Shown: one piece after another, positions 24,124-36,192 of the stretch | Layout of the letters: each line of letters starts with the position of its first letter | Position numbering within the stretch: the first letter of the stretch is position 1 | Source of the DNA: Orychophragmus violaceus | Lineage: Eukaryota > Streptophyta > Magnoliopsida > Brassicales > Brassicaceae | Assembly (NCBI GenBank): GCA_030180135.1 | Contig: CM058239.1 | Span: 79,243,823-79,307,822, forward strand | Length of the DNA: 64,000 nucleotides | Direction: 5' to 3' | Notes under the pieces: model-generated | Told to the model about the DNA's origin: nothing | Seen by the model: only the letters and a program-made list of their open reading frames with translations | The model's database searches: none | Translations under genes and position numbers: made by a program

Positions 24124-25038
24124 ATGTCTGAGACTACTTTCTCATTTCGATCCGTCCTTTAGAAGGACAAGTTAAATGGATCAAATTTCCTGGATTGGTA
24201 TCGGAATTTGAGATTAATCCTCAAGCAGGAGAGAAAGGACTATGTCCTTGAGAAAGCTCTTCCAGAAAGGCTTGGGACCAATCGCTCGAATGCAGTATAT
24301 GATGCTTGGAATAAGCATTATATTGATGTGGTAGATGTGCGTGGTCTGATGTTGGCAACCATGAACTCGGATTTGAAGAGTCAATACGAGAACATGGAGT
24401 CGCCAATAGAGATGATCACCAGCCTGAAACTGAAGTTTCAGGATCAGGCACGAGTTGAGAGATTCCAGATGGTGAAGTCTCTTACTGGGTGCAAGCTACC
24501 AGAGGATGGTCCAGTAAGTCCTCATGTCATTAAAATGATAGGTTACATTGATAACCTGGGGAGACTGGATTGTCCTGTCAGCTTGGAGTTGGCTACTGAC
24601 ATTATTCTGCAGTCACTGCCGTCAAGTTATGATAAGTTCATAAAGAACTATATCAAGAAAGGCTTGACGAATACGTTGACTGAGCTGCATGGCATGCTCA
24701 AGACAGCAGAGCAAAACATCAAAAAGGGTAAAAGATTTGAGAAATCTTGTTTAGACAAGGGTGATGGCAAGGCCGTTCAGATTTGGAATCGGGATAAACT
24801 TGTGTCATCTTTTAAGCCCAAGTCAGGCCCATCTGATGTTGATAAATGCTGCTACTGTAAAGAGTTTGGGCATTGGAAGAGAAATTGCATTAAATTCTTA
24901 GAAGATTCACAAGAGATGGAGAAGATGTATGGTACTTCTTCTTCAGGTATTATGTTATTGTTTCAAGTTCTACATGAGTATTGGATACTAGTTGTGGTAC
25001 TGATATTTTTGAAATATGCAGGACCTACGCGACAGTAG
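24124..25038 (+). pseudogene. Copia gag
   Basis: The ATG at 24124 is followed by an in-frame TAG at 24160; after it the frame is open to 25038. The protein has the plant Copia gag (UBN2-type) pattern: KLNGSNFLDWYRNLRLILKQ at the N-terminus, and a CCHC zinc knuckle, CCYCKEFGHWKRNC, at 24848-24889. Gag forms the virus-like particle and binds the RNA genome. Apart from the early stop and the truncated C-terminus the frame is intact, which supports a recent but defective copy. Confidence 0.85.
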
Positions 25039-25429
25039 AACGTTGAAGAAAGGACAAGTGGAACTGCGTGTCTGGTATGAAGCTATGTTTGCTGCATGAG
25101 CCGTAGAGATTCTCCACTTGTAGGAGCCTTTCATACTTGGTTTTAGAAATTAAGTAATTGCTACTATGTATCTGCCTTGTGCAGAGATGTCTTTCATTTT
25201 CTTGTAAGAACTTGGATGTTTTTCATTTTGATAAAAGACAAGTTTTGTTCTTTAGATCTTAATGAAATATTATTTGGTAGCACCCCGTTTAGAATGAGTT
25301 TTTATATCTTAAACCAATGTACGATTGTACATATAACATAAATACCAAACGGTTTAAGTCTGATGACTTGAACTCGATTTTTCCTTAGCACAGTCGTTTT
25401 GACCACATGGAGTGAAGCGGATTCAGAAG

Positions 25430-27400
25430 TTCCATAGTTTTGGGCTCATTTGATAATTAATCATGTGAGATATGAATTCTGCTCACTGGACCAAATGACT
25501 TTTAGCAGAGCTAAAAGTAAACGGGCCATAGGCTTATTGGGCCTTACACATACTGATGTATCCGGCCCAATGAACATTAGTGCCAAAGGAAATCTTCAGT
25601 ACTTCATTACCTTATTGATGACATCAATAAGTATGGATGTGTTCTTTTGATGAGACACGAGCAGGAATCCCTTGAGGAGTTCCAAGATGAAGTATAGAAC
25701 CGATTTGACAGAAGCATCGAGATCCTCGATTAGATCGCGGAGGAAAATACTTGAGTCAAGAATTGGGTGATCATCTAGGTGAGTGTGAAGTCATATCACA
25801 GCTCTTTTCTCATGGAAAACCAAAATGGTGTTTCTGAGAGAACGAATCGGATCTTATTAGATATGCTCCGATTAATGATGAGTCACAGGAATCTTCCATA
25901 ATCCTTTAAGAAATACGCTCTAGAAATGTCTATGTTTGCGCAGAAAAGGGTTTCAATCAGAATCAATTGAAAGACACCACATTGGATGTGGACTGAAAGT
26001 TTTTCAAGAATGTTGTTTCTGATCATTTGGGGATGAAAGCTAACAAGCTTGAACCCAAATCTGATAAGTTCTACCTCGCGGGTTGTCCTAGGGAAACCGA
26101 GGCTTACTACTTTTATAACCAATCCGAGAACAAAGTTTTGTTGTCCGGAACTGTGTCTTTTGAGAAAGATCATACTTTCCAAAAGGAACAGTGGGAGTAA
26201 AAGTACACATCGAAGAAATTCGATAAACACAGGATGCTGCTCAACCTGTTGAGGGAGAGCAACGGTGAGATCTACAAAGTGCTGTAGGACCTACACCTGT
26301 GGAGCCTGAAATTCGCAGATCCGAAAGGATCCGTCACGAACTCGAGAGTGATTTCTCGTAGCCGATTGTCGTGATCTGTTGATCATTGAAAGGTGACGAG
26401 CATGCGAAATTCAAAGAAGCGATGGTGAGACCCAACTCCGAAAATTTGCTAGGTATGCATGTTGGCTTCACCGATCTATTTATAGATTGAAGCAAACATC
26501 TTGGAGTTGGAATCAACATTCTGACAAAGTGGTCAAAAGTTTTGACTTGATCAGAAACGAAATGAAACCATGCGTTTACAAGAAGACTAGTGGGAGCATA
26601 GTTGCAATTCTCACACCGAGTGTACATAACGTACTTAATCTCATAAACGACGATCCGACGCTAAAGTCTTGTCAAGATTTGGGTCGGAAGTAAAATATAA
26701 ACAAAAAGACATGGGAGTAGCCTCATGAATTCTCGGAATAAGAATCTATTGATATAGATTAGGTAGGCTAATTGGATCGTGTCAGAATCCATATGTAGAT
26801 AAGGTGTTGGACAGTCCCATTATGCAGTATTCCAAGAATGGCTTCAAACCAGAGGTCTTATGGCAATAATCTTAGCAAGATGAAGTGTCTTAGACACTGG
26901 CTGAGCTGGTAACAATCTTAGCAAGATGAAGTGTTTTGAACACTGGCTGAGCTAGTATGTATGAGTGTGATTCCTTATGCTTTTGCAATAGAATCCATCA
27001 TGAATGCCGTGTTTTGCGCTCGTCTAGATGCAGCTTACGCATAAAGCATGACGAGAAGATACCAATATGTTCCGGTAAAAGTCGCGGAACAGTTGCCAGA
27101 AATATCCCAAATGTTTGATAAACACTAAGGATAGGTTTGTGGTGAACTGAGGAAGTGACGAACCAGTTGAAAGTAGTTAGACGGACAAAGAAGATTCCCG
27201 GTTCCTACCTGGCATGTCTCTTTGTCTGAATAGCGGTGATATCTGTTGGAAGGGCTCCAAGCAGTGGACCGTAGAATAGTGCTTTTATCTGAATGGCGGT
27301 GTGGTTTGTTGGAATCGTTTCAAGCAAAAACACCGCAGTCTCTCCCACAACCTAAGCACGAGATTTATTCTGTTGCTGTAGGTATTAGATATCTGAAGAG
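25430..27400 (+). pseudogene. Copia pol remnants (integrase, RT/RNase H), heavily broken
   Basis: Short collinear blocks survive: pre-integrase/integrase start (KRAIGLLGLTHTDVSGPMNI, about 25518-25580), integrase C-terminal (YYFYNQSENKVLLSG, about 26107-26150), the post-integrase linker (VEPEIRRSERIRHE, about 26305-26340) and RT pieces (KQTSWSWNQHSDKVVKSFDL, about 26490). Many stops, frameshifts and large deletions separate them, and the RT catalytic motif is not found. It depended on other copies for mobility. Confidence 0.75.
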
Positions 27401-28234
27401 ATGATCTTGATTCTAGTGGGAGTTATTTTAGTTATGTTATAATCTTTATATAAACATGCTATGGCAATGTTTGCGTAAGTTAAAACTCACATCGGTATTA
27501 TTTAATTATTGGATAATTAAGTAATGGTCCCAAAGTATTTTATGTTCATTTTATAGGTCATCAAGTTGAGGACTTGATCATGAAACCCTATAAGTAAAAG
27601 ATGACATAAATTATGATTGTCCCTAGTCGAGATTGTCAAAGTGGGACACTGACAACCGCGAGAGACTAGCTTGTGAGGTGACTGTTGACTAAGTTGCATG
27701 GAGTCAATGATATGAGTATCACAGTCAGTCACATAGATGTATGTTGGTGAACATATGATCGGACATGACCCGCTAATGAGAACTCTACAGGATAGTTATA
27801 TATGTGTCATGAGAGTTTCTCATTACGATTATAGAGTATAGTCCTTAGACCTGAGTTCATCATACTTTCTAGCATATGAATTGGTGCGCTTTGACCTTGT
27901 CAAACGTTGTTCCGTAACTGGCGGCTATAACGGCATTGCTTAAGCGTATCATGAAGTATGTGTAGAAACAAGGATGGAACAAGATGGGATTTGTCCCTCC
28001 TATATAACAGGAGATAAATATCTCAGGGCCCATCGAATATTTGATACTGAGAAAATGCATGGCCGTGCTCAAACGAGGTGATTGTCAGTCGTTTGTTTTA
28101 TCAATATAGATCAGGAGTTCGATGAACATGATATTGGCTATAATAAGGATGACACAGTTTCTTGCCTTATGCCATATCAAGATATAGCGACGAAGGGATT
28201 ATAGGAATAGGTGATTCCAGTACAAGTGGGAGAT

Positions 28235-28964
28235 TGTTGGGATTGTGTCCTGAAATCACATTGTACTTACTCTAAAGATAGTTGTATTGTCGAGATCGGA
28301 CAATTCATGTGATACTGGGTAGTCATAATGTTTTGCTAGAAACCGCTTATGACAAATGAGTTGTAACTCATTTCTGGTATCGTGTGAACCTACAGGGTCA
28401 CACACCTAAGCAAGTTGGATGCACTTGGTATGGGATTGATCATTGGCATATGGTCCGATCAATGTGTATTGGATACACATTGATATCGTGTTTTAGGAGG
28501 TGTATCGATCGACACCATTGGGTGCGTCGATCGATACAAATGTGTGTCGATCGACACCATTGTGTGTGTCGGTCGACACAAGGCCGAAACCGAAACTGAT
28601 GTTTCGGTTTACATCGAGGACAATATATAAACGCTTGTGTTTTTTGACCTCAAAAAGGGAGCCGTCGCAGACAGTTTTTCTTGACAGAAGAACTGATCCC
28701 CTTCCTCTAGAAAACACATAAATCCCAAGAGATCCGATTCCCGGCGCTAGCATCCCGGCGGATTCCAGATTGTGTGCGTGTGGACTACGATAGAGGCGAG
28801 GCATCTGAATCGCTCCTGATCTCGTCTTACCTGATTCATCTTCCGCTGCCAGAACAAGGTAAACGCGAGATCCATGATTCAATTACTTAAACCCTGAGAT
28901 CCTAGGCTCGGAATTCAGACTTAGGGTTGCCTAATCGGATTAGGAACTGCTAGGAATTCCAACA
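28235..28964 (+). repeat. 3' LTR of Copia element
   Basis: 730 bp, same length as the 5' LTR. Differences seen include T/C at the GGTGCG(T/C)CGATCGATAC-type site, C/T in CATTG(C/T)GTGTG and a two-base change in CCA(TC/GA)TTGTG. It is followed by the ATAAT target duplication. Confidence 0.95.
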
Positions 28965-30209
28965 ATAATTAGATTTCTTCTATAGTAGATTGGTCTTTTA
29001 GCTTTGCTTATCTAAAAGTCGATTGGAAAAATGGGTTTTCTTAACCCTCTGGAGAATTTTCCCAATGTATATGACTTAGATTGAAGGAAATATTTGTCTT
29101 TTGTATGGAAATTTCAGGCTGGGTTACGTGTACTGCTTTCTCCACTTGGTTACAATATCGTACTTCGTACAGCATGGTGAGTTTATCTTCTCACCAAATT
29201 CTAATTCTAAGGTGATAGCCATCTAATTGTTAAACCAATGGTACAATATGATTTGGAGGAAGGATTTGATTGGTAGGTGATTGATGAGATTATGATCTGA
29301 GTAAGTAGATTCTTATTTTGATATCGGTCACATGTGAAGCAATGGGATTGGGAGTGGTCAAAGGTTACACACCTTGTTGTAATACTCGAGTACCTTTAGG
29401 ACAAGAGTCAGACTCTTGTTTGGGAATCTTGTGTTCCTTTTGTTTTATCAATAGGAAAGTTTTATATTCTAGTTGATTTTTGGTATAGCTGTCATTGACT
29501 CAAAGTATTATGTGTTTGTCTGAATCTTGTTTCCTGCAGCTGTTCCATTGGCATCGGGTTGCCTGTCTACTCCACTTTCAAGGCAATTGAGAATAGAGAT
29601 CAGAATTAACAACAAAAATGGCTTATCTACTGGGCAGGTTGGATCATTGTGACAAAAATGCTGTTTATCTTCAAGAGTTTATCGCAATCTCCCTTGGCTT
29701 TCTTTCATTTGATAATTTCACCTTATTTGCAGCTTATGGTTCTTTCAGCCTTGTTGAAGTGTTCACGGACAAACACATTTCTTGGTACGATTGATATCTC
29801 AAAATTATATACAATACATTAGAGATACTGTTTCTTGCTTCTTCTCATATGCAGAGTATTACTACAGTTTCTTGTTATTGATACAGAGTTTTTGCTCTGG
29901 AAACGGGGTTTGTATTTGAAATTCTGTTTTTCATCTTTAATCTTTTCAGACTTTAAATGGTTGTTAGCTGGTTAGTTCCAGTAACAGAACTTATGAATTT
30001 TTTGTTTATGTTTTTGTTTTGAGTCTCAGACTTTGGTTTCTTATTGTGAAACACTCACCGACGTTCATTTCGAGGTAAGAGTTTAATCAAAATCTTTTGC
30101 CCAAGTAAAATAGCTATAGCTGATATTAATCATCCTTTTTGTAGATTGGAGATTATCTGGATGTGGCAATCTACTAGGACGAGGTTTCTGTTTCTCGTCA
30201 AGTGAGATT

Positions 30210-30360
30210 TAGGTGTGTGTACAAGGGAAAGAACACATATATGGTTGTTCCCCGTTCAAACTTCGTTTAGACACTTGTTATGTATCTTTGAACACATATA
30301 TGTGTGTGTACAAGGGAAAGAACACATATTTAGGTGTGAGTACAAGGGAAAGAACACATA
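30210..30360. repeat. Three copies of GTACAAGGGAAAGAACACAT
   Basis: The 20-mer recurs at about 30219, 30309 and 30341 with a variable GTGTGT or GTGTGA lead. The sequence between 29785 and 30210 has two intron-like borders but no recognised coding match. Confidence 0.7.
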
Positions 30361-30976
30361 TGTAAGTTTCAGTTAGTTTAGTTTATGGTGAAATTAATTT
30401 GTATTCACTTTTGGATATTTTTAATTATTATTTCGTTTTTGGTATACATTTTTGATTAAATATATTTTTGAATTATAATAAATTCAAATTAATTGAAAAA
30501 TATTATGTGATTGAAAAATTAATCTAATTTGGTGTCATTTTTAAAATTTAAATTGATGTTAAAAATTTGAGTCATTTTTGTTAATCGACCTTAGAAGTTT
30601 ATTTAGCATCAATTCAAATTTATGATGCAAACAATTGATTAACATCATTTTACAATTTATGCAAAAAAAAAGAATAACAACGCTTTTTTAAAATGACTCA
30701 TAAATTATTTTAACATCATTCCAAATTTACGATGCAAACATTAACTATAACATCGTTTTTAGAACGATGTTAGAGTATTCTTTGCAACGTTTATTTAACT
30801 GATACTAACCTAAAATAAATGATGCTAGATTTTAATTGAAGCATCGTTTACTGAAATGATGCGAAATATATTTAGCTTCACTGGATTTAGCGTCACTTAT
30901 TAAATTGATCTAATAATGCTAACATCATTTAAAAAGCGATAATAAGTATTAAAAAACGATGCAAACTAAGAGTGTA

Positions 30977-31664
30977 CTAGGATCCGATCCGCACTGAGCG
31001 TGCAGATATTTTTTTCATTTTGATTCACATTAACGAATTGTTTGATTTTTTATTTATGTTAAAAGACGATTTTTGTATTAATATATGATAGTTAAATAAT
31101 TATTTTTCTATTTATATTTTAGATGTTGAAAAAGATGTTTTTAATTTTTGAGTTTATTTTTAATTAATTTTGGACAACATTTGATTTTGTTTTATTTGTT
31201 TTTAAAGTATTTATAATTGATTATGTTTACTCCCAATTGTTATTTCTAATTAAAATAATTATTAAACGCGCTGAGCGCCGACTATTAGTTTGATGATTCT
31301 TTTCTATTTGTTATTGATCGATTTTTTATTCGAGATCGTTATATTTTTTATATTACTATTTGTTTTAATATAGTTTACGGATCTACGTACTAATCTTTTT
31401 TAGAATATATAGTGTGGATATTTATTTGTAATATATGATGGTTATTATATTCTAAAAATATTATTGTTTTTGAAAGAGTATATCTATGTTTCTAAATTGA
31501 AAAAAGAAACGAAAATGTTTCTAAAAATATGAATAGAGATCCAAGTATATTTAATATTTATCAACATATCTAATAACATATTAATTCATTCGAAATCACA
31601 ATAACCACAATCTCTACAGATAACTAAAAATTAATTTTAGATTTTCATAAATATTATCATAATA
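30977..31664 (-). mobile_element. Helitron 3' end (minus strand) with AT-rich body
   Basis: On the minus strand the sequence ends ...CTGCACGCTCAGTGCGG, then ATCGGATCCTAG and T: a short GC hairpin followed within about 10 nt by CTAG-T, the Helitron 3' signature. The CTAG lies at 30977-30980 on the plus strand with A at 30976. The 5' end, which should lie further right, was not located, so the right limit given is only the start of the tandem array. Confidence 0.5.
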
Positions 31665-33811
31665 ATAAATAGGGTTGATATGAAAGTTTCAAAAATAAAA
31701 TAATTTTAGTTTTCTATAATTCTGATATTGTTATGATTTAAAAGATATATTAGAATATTAAAGAATTGTGATTTATTAAATTAAATATAATTCAAAATTA
31801 CTTTTTCTGTTGAGCTTAAAATTAGGAAATGAGATATTTATGGGATTTTAAAATCAAGATATATTATTTTCATAATTAAAAAATAAAATTTATTAAAATT
31901 GAATGTCATTCAAATTTTATTTTTAGATTAAAATTAAGAAATAAAATATTTAGTAAATTTTAAAATCAATATATATTATTTACATAACGGAAAAATGTAA
32001 ATTAATTAAATAAAAAAATTTCAAAATATAAATATTATTTAATAATACTTTGCACTAATACATAACTATATCTTAACAATAATAAATACTTAATAATACT
32101 TATCATTTAATAATACTTGACACTAATATTATCTTAACGATAATAAATAAGGTTGATATTAAATATTTATAAATAAAATAAGTTTTGTTTTTTATAATTC
32201 TGATATTGTTATGATTTAAAAGTTATAGTAGAATATTAAAGAATTGTGATTTATGAAAATTAAATGTTATTCAAAATTATCTTTTCTATTGAGCTTAAAA
32301 TTAGGAGATATTCATGGGATTTTAAAATCAATACATATTATTTACATAACGGAAAATGTAAATTAATTAAATAAAAAACATTCAAAATATATATCATTTA
32401 ATAATACTTGACACTAATACGTAATTATTGTCACTGACAATAATATAACAAAAAATAATATATAGATGTTACACCAAACCAATATTCAATGGCTGTGTAA
32501 GATATATACGTAATATAAACAATAAAAATAATATGAATATATATATATATATATTTTTTATTTATATATCAATAATTTAGTTACCTAGTAAAAATCAATA
32601 TCAAATGTAATTTTATTTTAACAATAATAAATAGGGTTGATATGAAAGTTTCATAAATAAAATACTTTTTGTGTTCCGTAATTCTGATATTTTTATAATT
32701 TAAAAGATATATTAGAATATTAAAAATTTGTAATTTATTAAAATTAAATGTAATTCAAAATTAACTTTCTTGTTGAGCTTAAAATAAGGAATGAGATATT
32801 TATGTGATTTTAAAATCAAGATATATCATTTCCATAATTGAAAAATGACATCTATTAAAATTAAATGTCATTCAAATTTAATTTTTTAGATTAAAATTAG
32901 GAAACAAAATATTTTGAAAATTTTAAAATCAATATATATTATTTACATAACGGAAAAAGGTAAATTATTAAATAAGAAACTTTCAAAATATATATCTTCT
33001 GATAATATTTGACATTAATACGTAACTATTGTCACTAAAAATAATATAACAAAAAATAATATATGGATGTTACACCAAACCAATATTTAATGGATGTGTA
33101 AGATATATACATAATATAAATAATCAAAATAATATATGTATATATATCAATAATTGAGTTACCTAGTAAAAATCATTATCACGACCAAACAAAAAGTAAA
33201 AATCATTATCAAATGTAATTTTATCTTAACCATAATAAATAGGCTTGATATGCAAATTATGTAAGTTTCATTAATAAAATAATTTTTGTTTTCCGTAATT
33301 CTAATATTGTTATGATTTAAAGATATAGTAGAATATTAAAAAAGTATGATTTATTAAAATTAAATATAATTCAAACTTACCTCTCTGTTGAGCTTAAAAT
33401 TAGGAAATGAGATATTTATGTGATTTTAAAATCAAGATATATCATTTTCATAATTGAAAAATGACATTTATTAAAATTAAATGTCATTAGAATTTGCTTT
33501 TTTAGATTAAAATTAGGAAATAAAATATTTCAAAATTTTTAAAATTAATATATATTATTTAAATAACGGAAAAATGTAAATTAATCAAATAAAAAACTTT
33601 CAAAATATATATCATTAATAATATTTAACATTAATACGTAACTATTGTCACTAACAATAATATAACAAAAAAATAATATATGGATGTTACACCAAACCAA
33701 TATTCAATGGTTGTGTAAGATATATACGTAATATAAACAAATAAATAATATGAAAAATATATATATATATATAAAATAATAATTGAGTTACCTAGTAAAA
33801 ATCAATATCAA
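31665..33811. repeat. AT-rich tandem array, units about 0.48-0.61 kb
   Basis: Four units start at the landmark ATAAATAGG(G/C)TTGATAT at 31665, 32143 (ATAAATAAGG), 32627 and 33235. Shared internal landmarks include TTCTGATATTGTTATGATTT, TTGAGCTTAAAATTAGGA, ACATAACGGAAAAATG and, in units two to four, ACACCAAACCAATATTCAAT. Units differ by indels, accounting for the spacing of 478, 484 and 608 bp. Unit four is cut by a Helitron at 33812 and resumes at 34935. No coding capacity is seen. Confidence 0.8.
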
Positions 33812-34598
33812 TCTATACTATTAAAACAGGAAGGTTGGCCATGGTACATAAATGTTGTTCCCGGAATTTGCCCTTGATATTATTAAGATTTGTAAGCTTC
33901 ATTAAGGGTAAAACTGTAAAACAATGTATATTAATGATTTAATTAAATTTCATTAAGAGTAATTAGGGAATATAACATTATCTCTACAATCCATGTTTCC
34001 AAACAAGACAATTATTAAACATGTAGCCAAACAACCAAATTCTAATGGGTCCCACTTTCTTAATTAATTAAAATCAAAACAAATTAATTGATAAATATAA
34101 TTAATAATTTATACATCAACTATTATATATAAATTAAGATTCTATAATTTATGATTTAATTCAAAATATATTTATAATATATTTTAATATCTTTTTTCAA
34201 ATATATATATATATATACATATTACGATTGATGTTTTTACGATTGTACTTTTTAGCAAGTTTTTCCATCAAATTGAAAAATATTTAATTAATTAAACGGG
34301 TTGAAAATTAATTAGCCAATCTCGATTATAAATTTTCTATAAAAATTCGCATATAGTAAATAATTTCAGTTGATATATTTTAAACTTAATAAAAATAATA
34401 AAATGATTTCATACTTATATTATTCAAATATTTGAAGCGTCAAATTATGATTTATGTTTGAATGAAGTTTTTAACGGATAGTTCCATCAAATTTGCAAAT
34501 TATATATACGACTACAACATGTATTTTATAAAATAATATTTTAGATAAATATAATAACAATTAAACATATACCACATAACTTTTACAATGGTTGTTTT

Positions 34599-34654
<56 letters not shown>

Positions 34655-34934
34655 CCAAACTATGATCTTACGATACAACACATATTAAAATATATAATGT
34701 GAAATCGTTATTTTAATCTCTTAATCCTTACGATATATCTCCTCCAAATAACACATAATTCATTTAAAAAAAAAACTAAATTGCTAACTCACTGTTTATA
34801 ATGTTGGTTAAACAATTATAATCAAAATTAGATTACATAATTAAAAATCTAAACTACTATTAACAAAATGAATAAAAAGTAAAATTTGTAAAGAAAATTA
34901 AACCCGCACTTTCTAAGTGCGGGTCAAAATCTAG
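33812..34934 (+). mobile_element. Helitron, non-autonomous, complete ends
   Basis: The 5' end TCTATACTATTAAAACAGG starts at 33812 and the 3' end has the hairpin CCCGCAC-TTTCTAA-GTGCGGG (about 34903-34923), then TCAAAATCTAG ending at 34934. It lies between A (33811) and T (34935), as Helitrons require, with no target duplication. It has no Rep/helicase gene. A (TA)n run of about 50 bp lies at 34601-34650. The host tandem repeat can be followed across the insertion, giving an empty-site comparison in the other array units. Confidence 0.92.
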
Positions 34935-36192
34935 TATCTTTTTATTGTTACAATTCTCCATAATCCAACTAAATCAAATAATAACATGGAATATCTCTAA
35001 CCAGATTATCTATTAATATATCATGCGAAATCTAAATCAAATCAACTATTGACAAATTTGGGATTATGTGAATATTGTAAAACTAATATTATATTCGAAA
35101 TAGTTTATATAAATTTGGGATTATGTGATATTTATTAAGATTATAAAGATATATTCATCAAGAATACATATTTCAGTTTCCTAAATATAGGCTTCGAAAA
35201 TAGATATAAATGGTAAGTCTATTAAAAAATAAATGGTAGGAATGATATAATTAATTATATTAAATTAAATATTTTATACAAACAAATAGTACATTATAAA
35301 AAATATTTAATACTTATAAATTTTGAAATCCACAAATGATACATAATTAAATAATTTAATATAAAAATATAAATTTTATAAATAATAATAAATATGTGAT
35401 AATATACACATATTTACATAAGTAAATATATTTTCTTATTGTATTTCAACTAAAAAAAGAATAAAACTTGAAAAGTTACCTTGGTATATATATCAAATTA
35501 TAAATCAAATAATATGAAAATTTAATGTGTAACAAATTAATATTATTTTCTGGACAAAAAACTAATATTATTTTTTAAATAAAATAATGTTAGTAATAAT
35601 AAATAAATTTTTTTTTGTGTAAAACTAAGATTGTAAAGTATATATTCATCAAGATTACATATTTAAGTTTCCTAAAATATAAGCCACGAAAATAAATATA
35701 AATGGTAAATTTATTGAAAAAATAAATTTAAAAAATAAATTAATGGTAGGAATAATATATTTAATTATATAAAATCAAATATTGTATACAAATAAATAAT
35801 ATGAAGGAAATAACCGAGCTTCCATAATTTGCTCCCATAATTATGGGCAAATAAAAAAAGAGACAAAAAGATCTCCAAACTAAAGAAAATGGATCAAACA
35901 CCCATAAACCAGTGTATCCAGCATATAACAAAGAACAAAACAAAAATCGACAGGGAGGTTCGGAATATCGGGACTTATGAGATCAATCGGACGTCGGAGC
36001 AACAACCTTTACTCAGACATTTCAGACTCATGGATTCAACCAAAAGTATTAAAGAAAATCGCAACTACCCATATTTTACCTCACATCATTCACCAAAACT
36101 CAAGATAACCAAACTTTTTATTTCATTGGACCAGAAAAAAACAGAATAAAAAAACCAAAAACCATAAAAATACATTTTGTTTAACCAAGCTT
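34935..36192. other. AT-rich intergenic with a diverged duplication
   Basis: Two related blocks, about 35117-35290 and about 35618-35805, share ATATTCATCAAGA(A/T)TACATATTT, TTCCTAAA(A)TATA and ATGGTAGGAAT(G/A)ATAT landmarks. No gene is supported; the 86-codon frame at 35889-36149 has no recognisable features. Confidence 0.4.

Larger units (their letters stand above)
21898..28964 (+). mobile_element. Copia LTR retrotransposon, complete ends, decayed coding region
   Basis: Two 730-bp LTRs (21898-22627, 28235-28964) begin TGTTGGG and end CCAACA. The 5-bp target duplication ATAAT lies at 21893-21897 and 28965-28969. A primer-binding site complementary to initiator tRNA-Met follows the 5' LTR, and a purine tract (CAAGTGGGAGA) precedes the 3' LTR. 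Gag is recognisable and pol is broken. The LTRs differ by about eight substitutions counted by eye (about 1.1%), so insertion is recent despite the damaged coding region, suggesting it moved as a defective copy. It sits in intron 1 of the HVA22k fragment. Confidence 0.95.
21673..29784 (+). pseudogene. HVA22K: HVA22k-like (TB2/DP1/HVA22 family) gene fragment
   Basis: Exons with intact splice borders are: 21673-21705 (MALLGSGLSSE), 29118-29176 (AGLRVLLSPLGYNIVLRTA), 29540-29637 (CSIGIGLPVYSTFKAIENRD) and 29733-29784 (AYGSFSLVEVFTDKHISW). HVA22 proteins are ER-membrane-shaping proteins related to yeast Yop1 and DP1. A nonsense codon, TAA at 29607-29609, lies in exon 3, and all exons after the fourth are missing. 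Intron 1 (21706-29117) contains a full Copia retrotransposon. The fragment has a 5' leader (about 21360-21672) but lies inside a CACTA-like element and is probably a captured or relic copy. Confidence 0.85.
21142..30974 (+). mobile_element. Probable CACTA-type element with captured HVA22k fragment
   Basis: The left end CACTACTAAAATTAAATG and the right end reversed (CACTCTTAGTTTGCATCG) both start with CACT. Both are followed by repeated GCATC(G/A)TTTT words (left 21142-21240, right 30570-30974), the layout of CACTA subterminal repeats. No transposase is present; instead it holds an HVA22k gene piece with a Copia element in its intron. The flanking triplets (ATG, TAC) do not match, so either the ends are mis-set or later insertions changed them; a Helitron end abuts the right side at 30977. 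Confidence 0.45.

Noticed and set aside
22156..28882. 129-codon minus-strand frames present twice (22156-22545, 28493-28882)
   Set aside because: They lie in the two LTRs and are repeated only because the LTRs are. No domain or start context.
31665..33811. CRISPR-like array
   Set aside because: Units are about 0.5 kb, AT-rich and diverged, in a eukaryotic genome; there is no short direct repeat and spacer pattern.
35889..36149. 86-codon open frame as a small gene
   Set aside because: Lys/Asn/Thr-rich composition follows the AT-rich DNA; no motif, no splice or promoter support.
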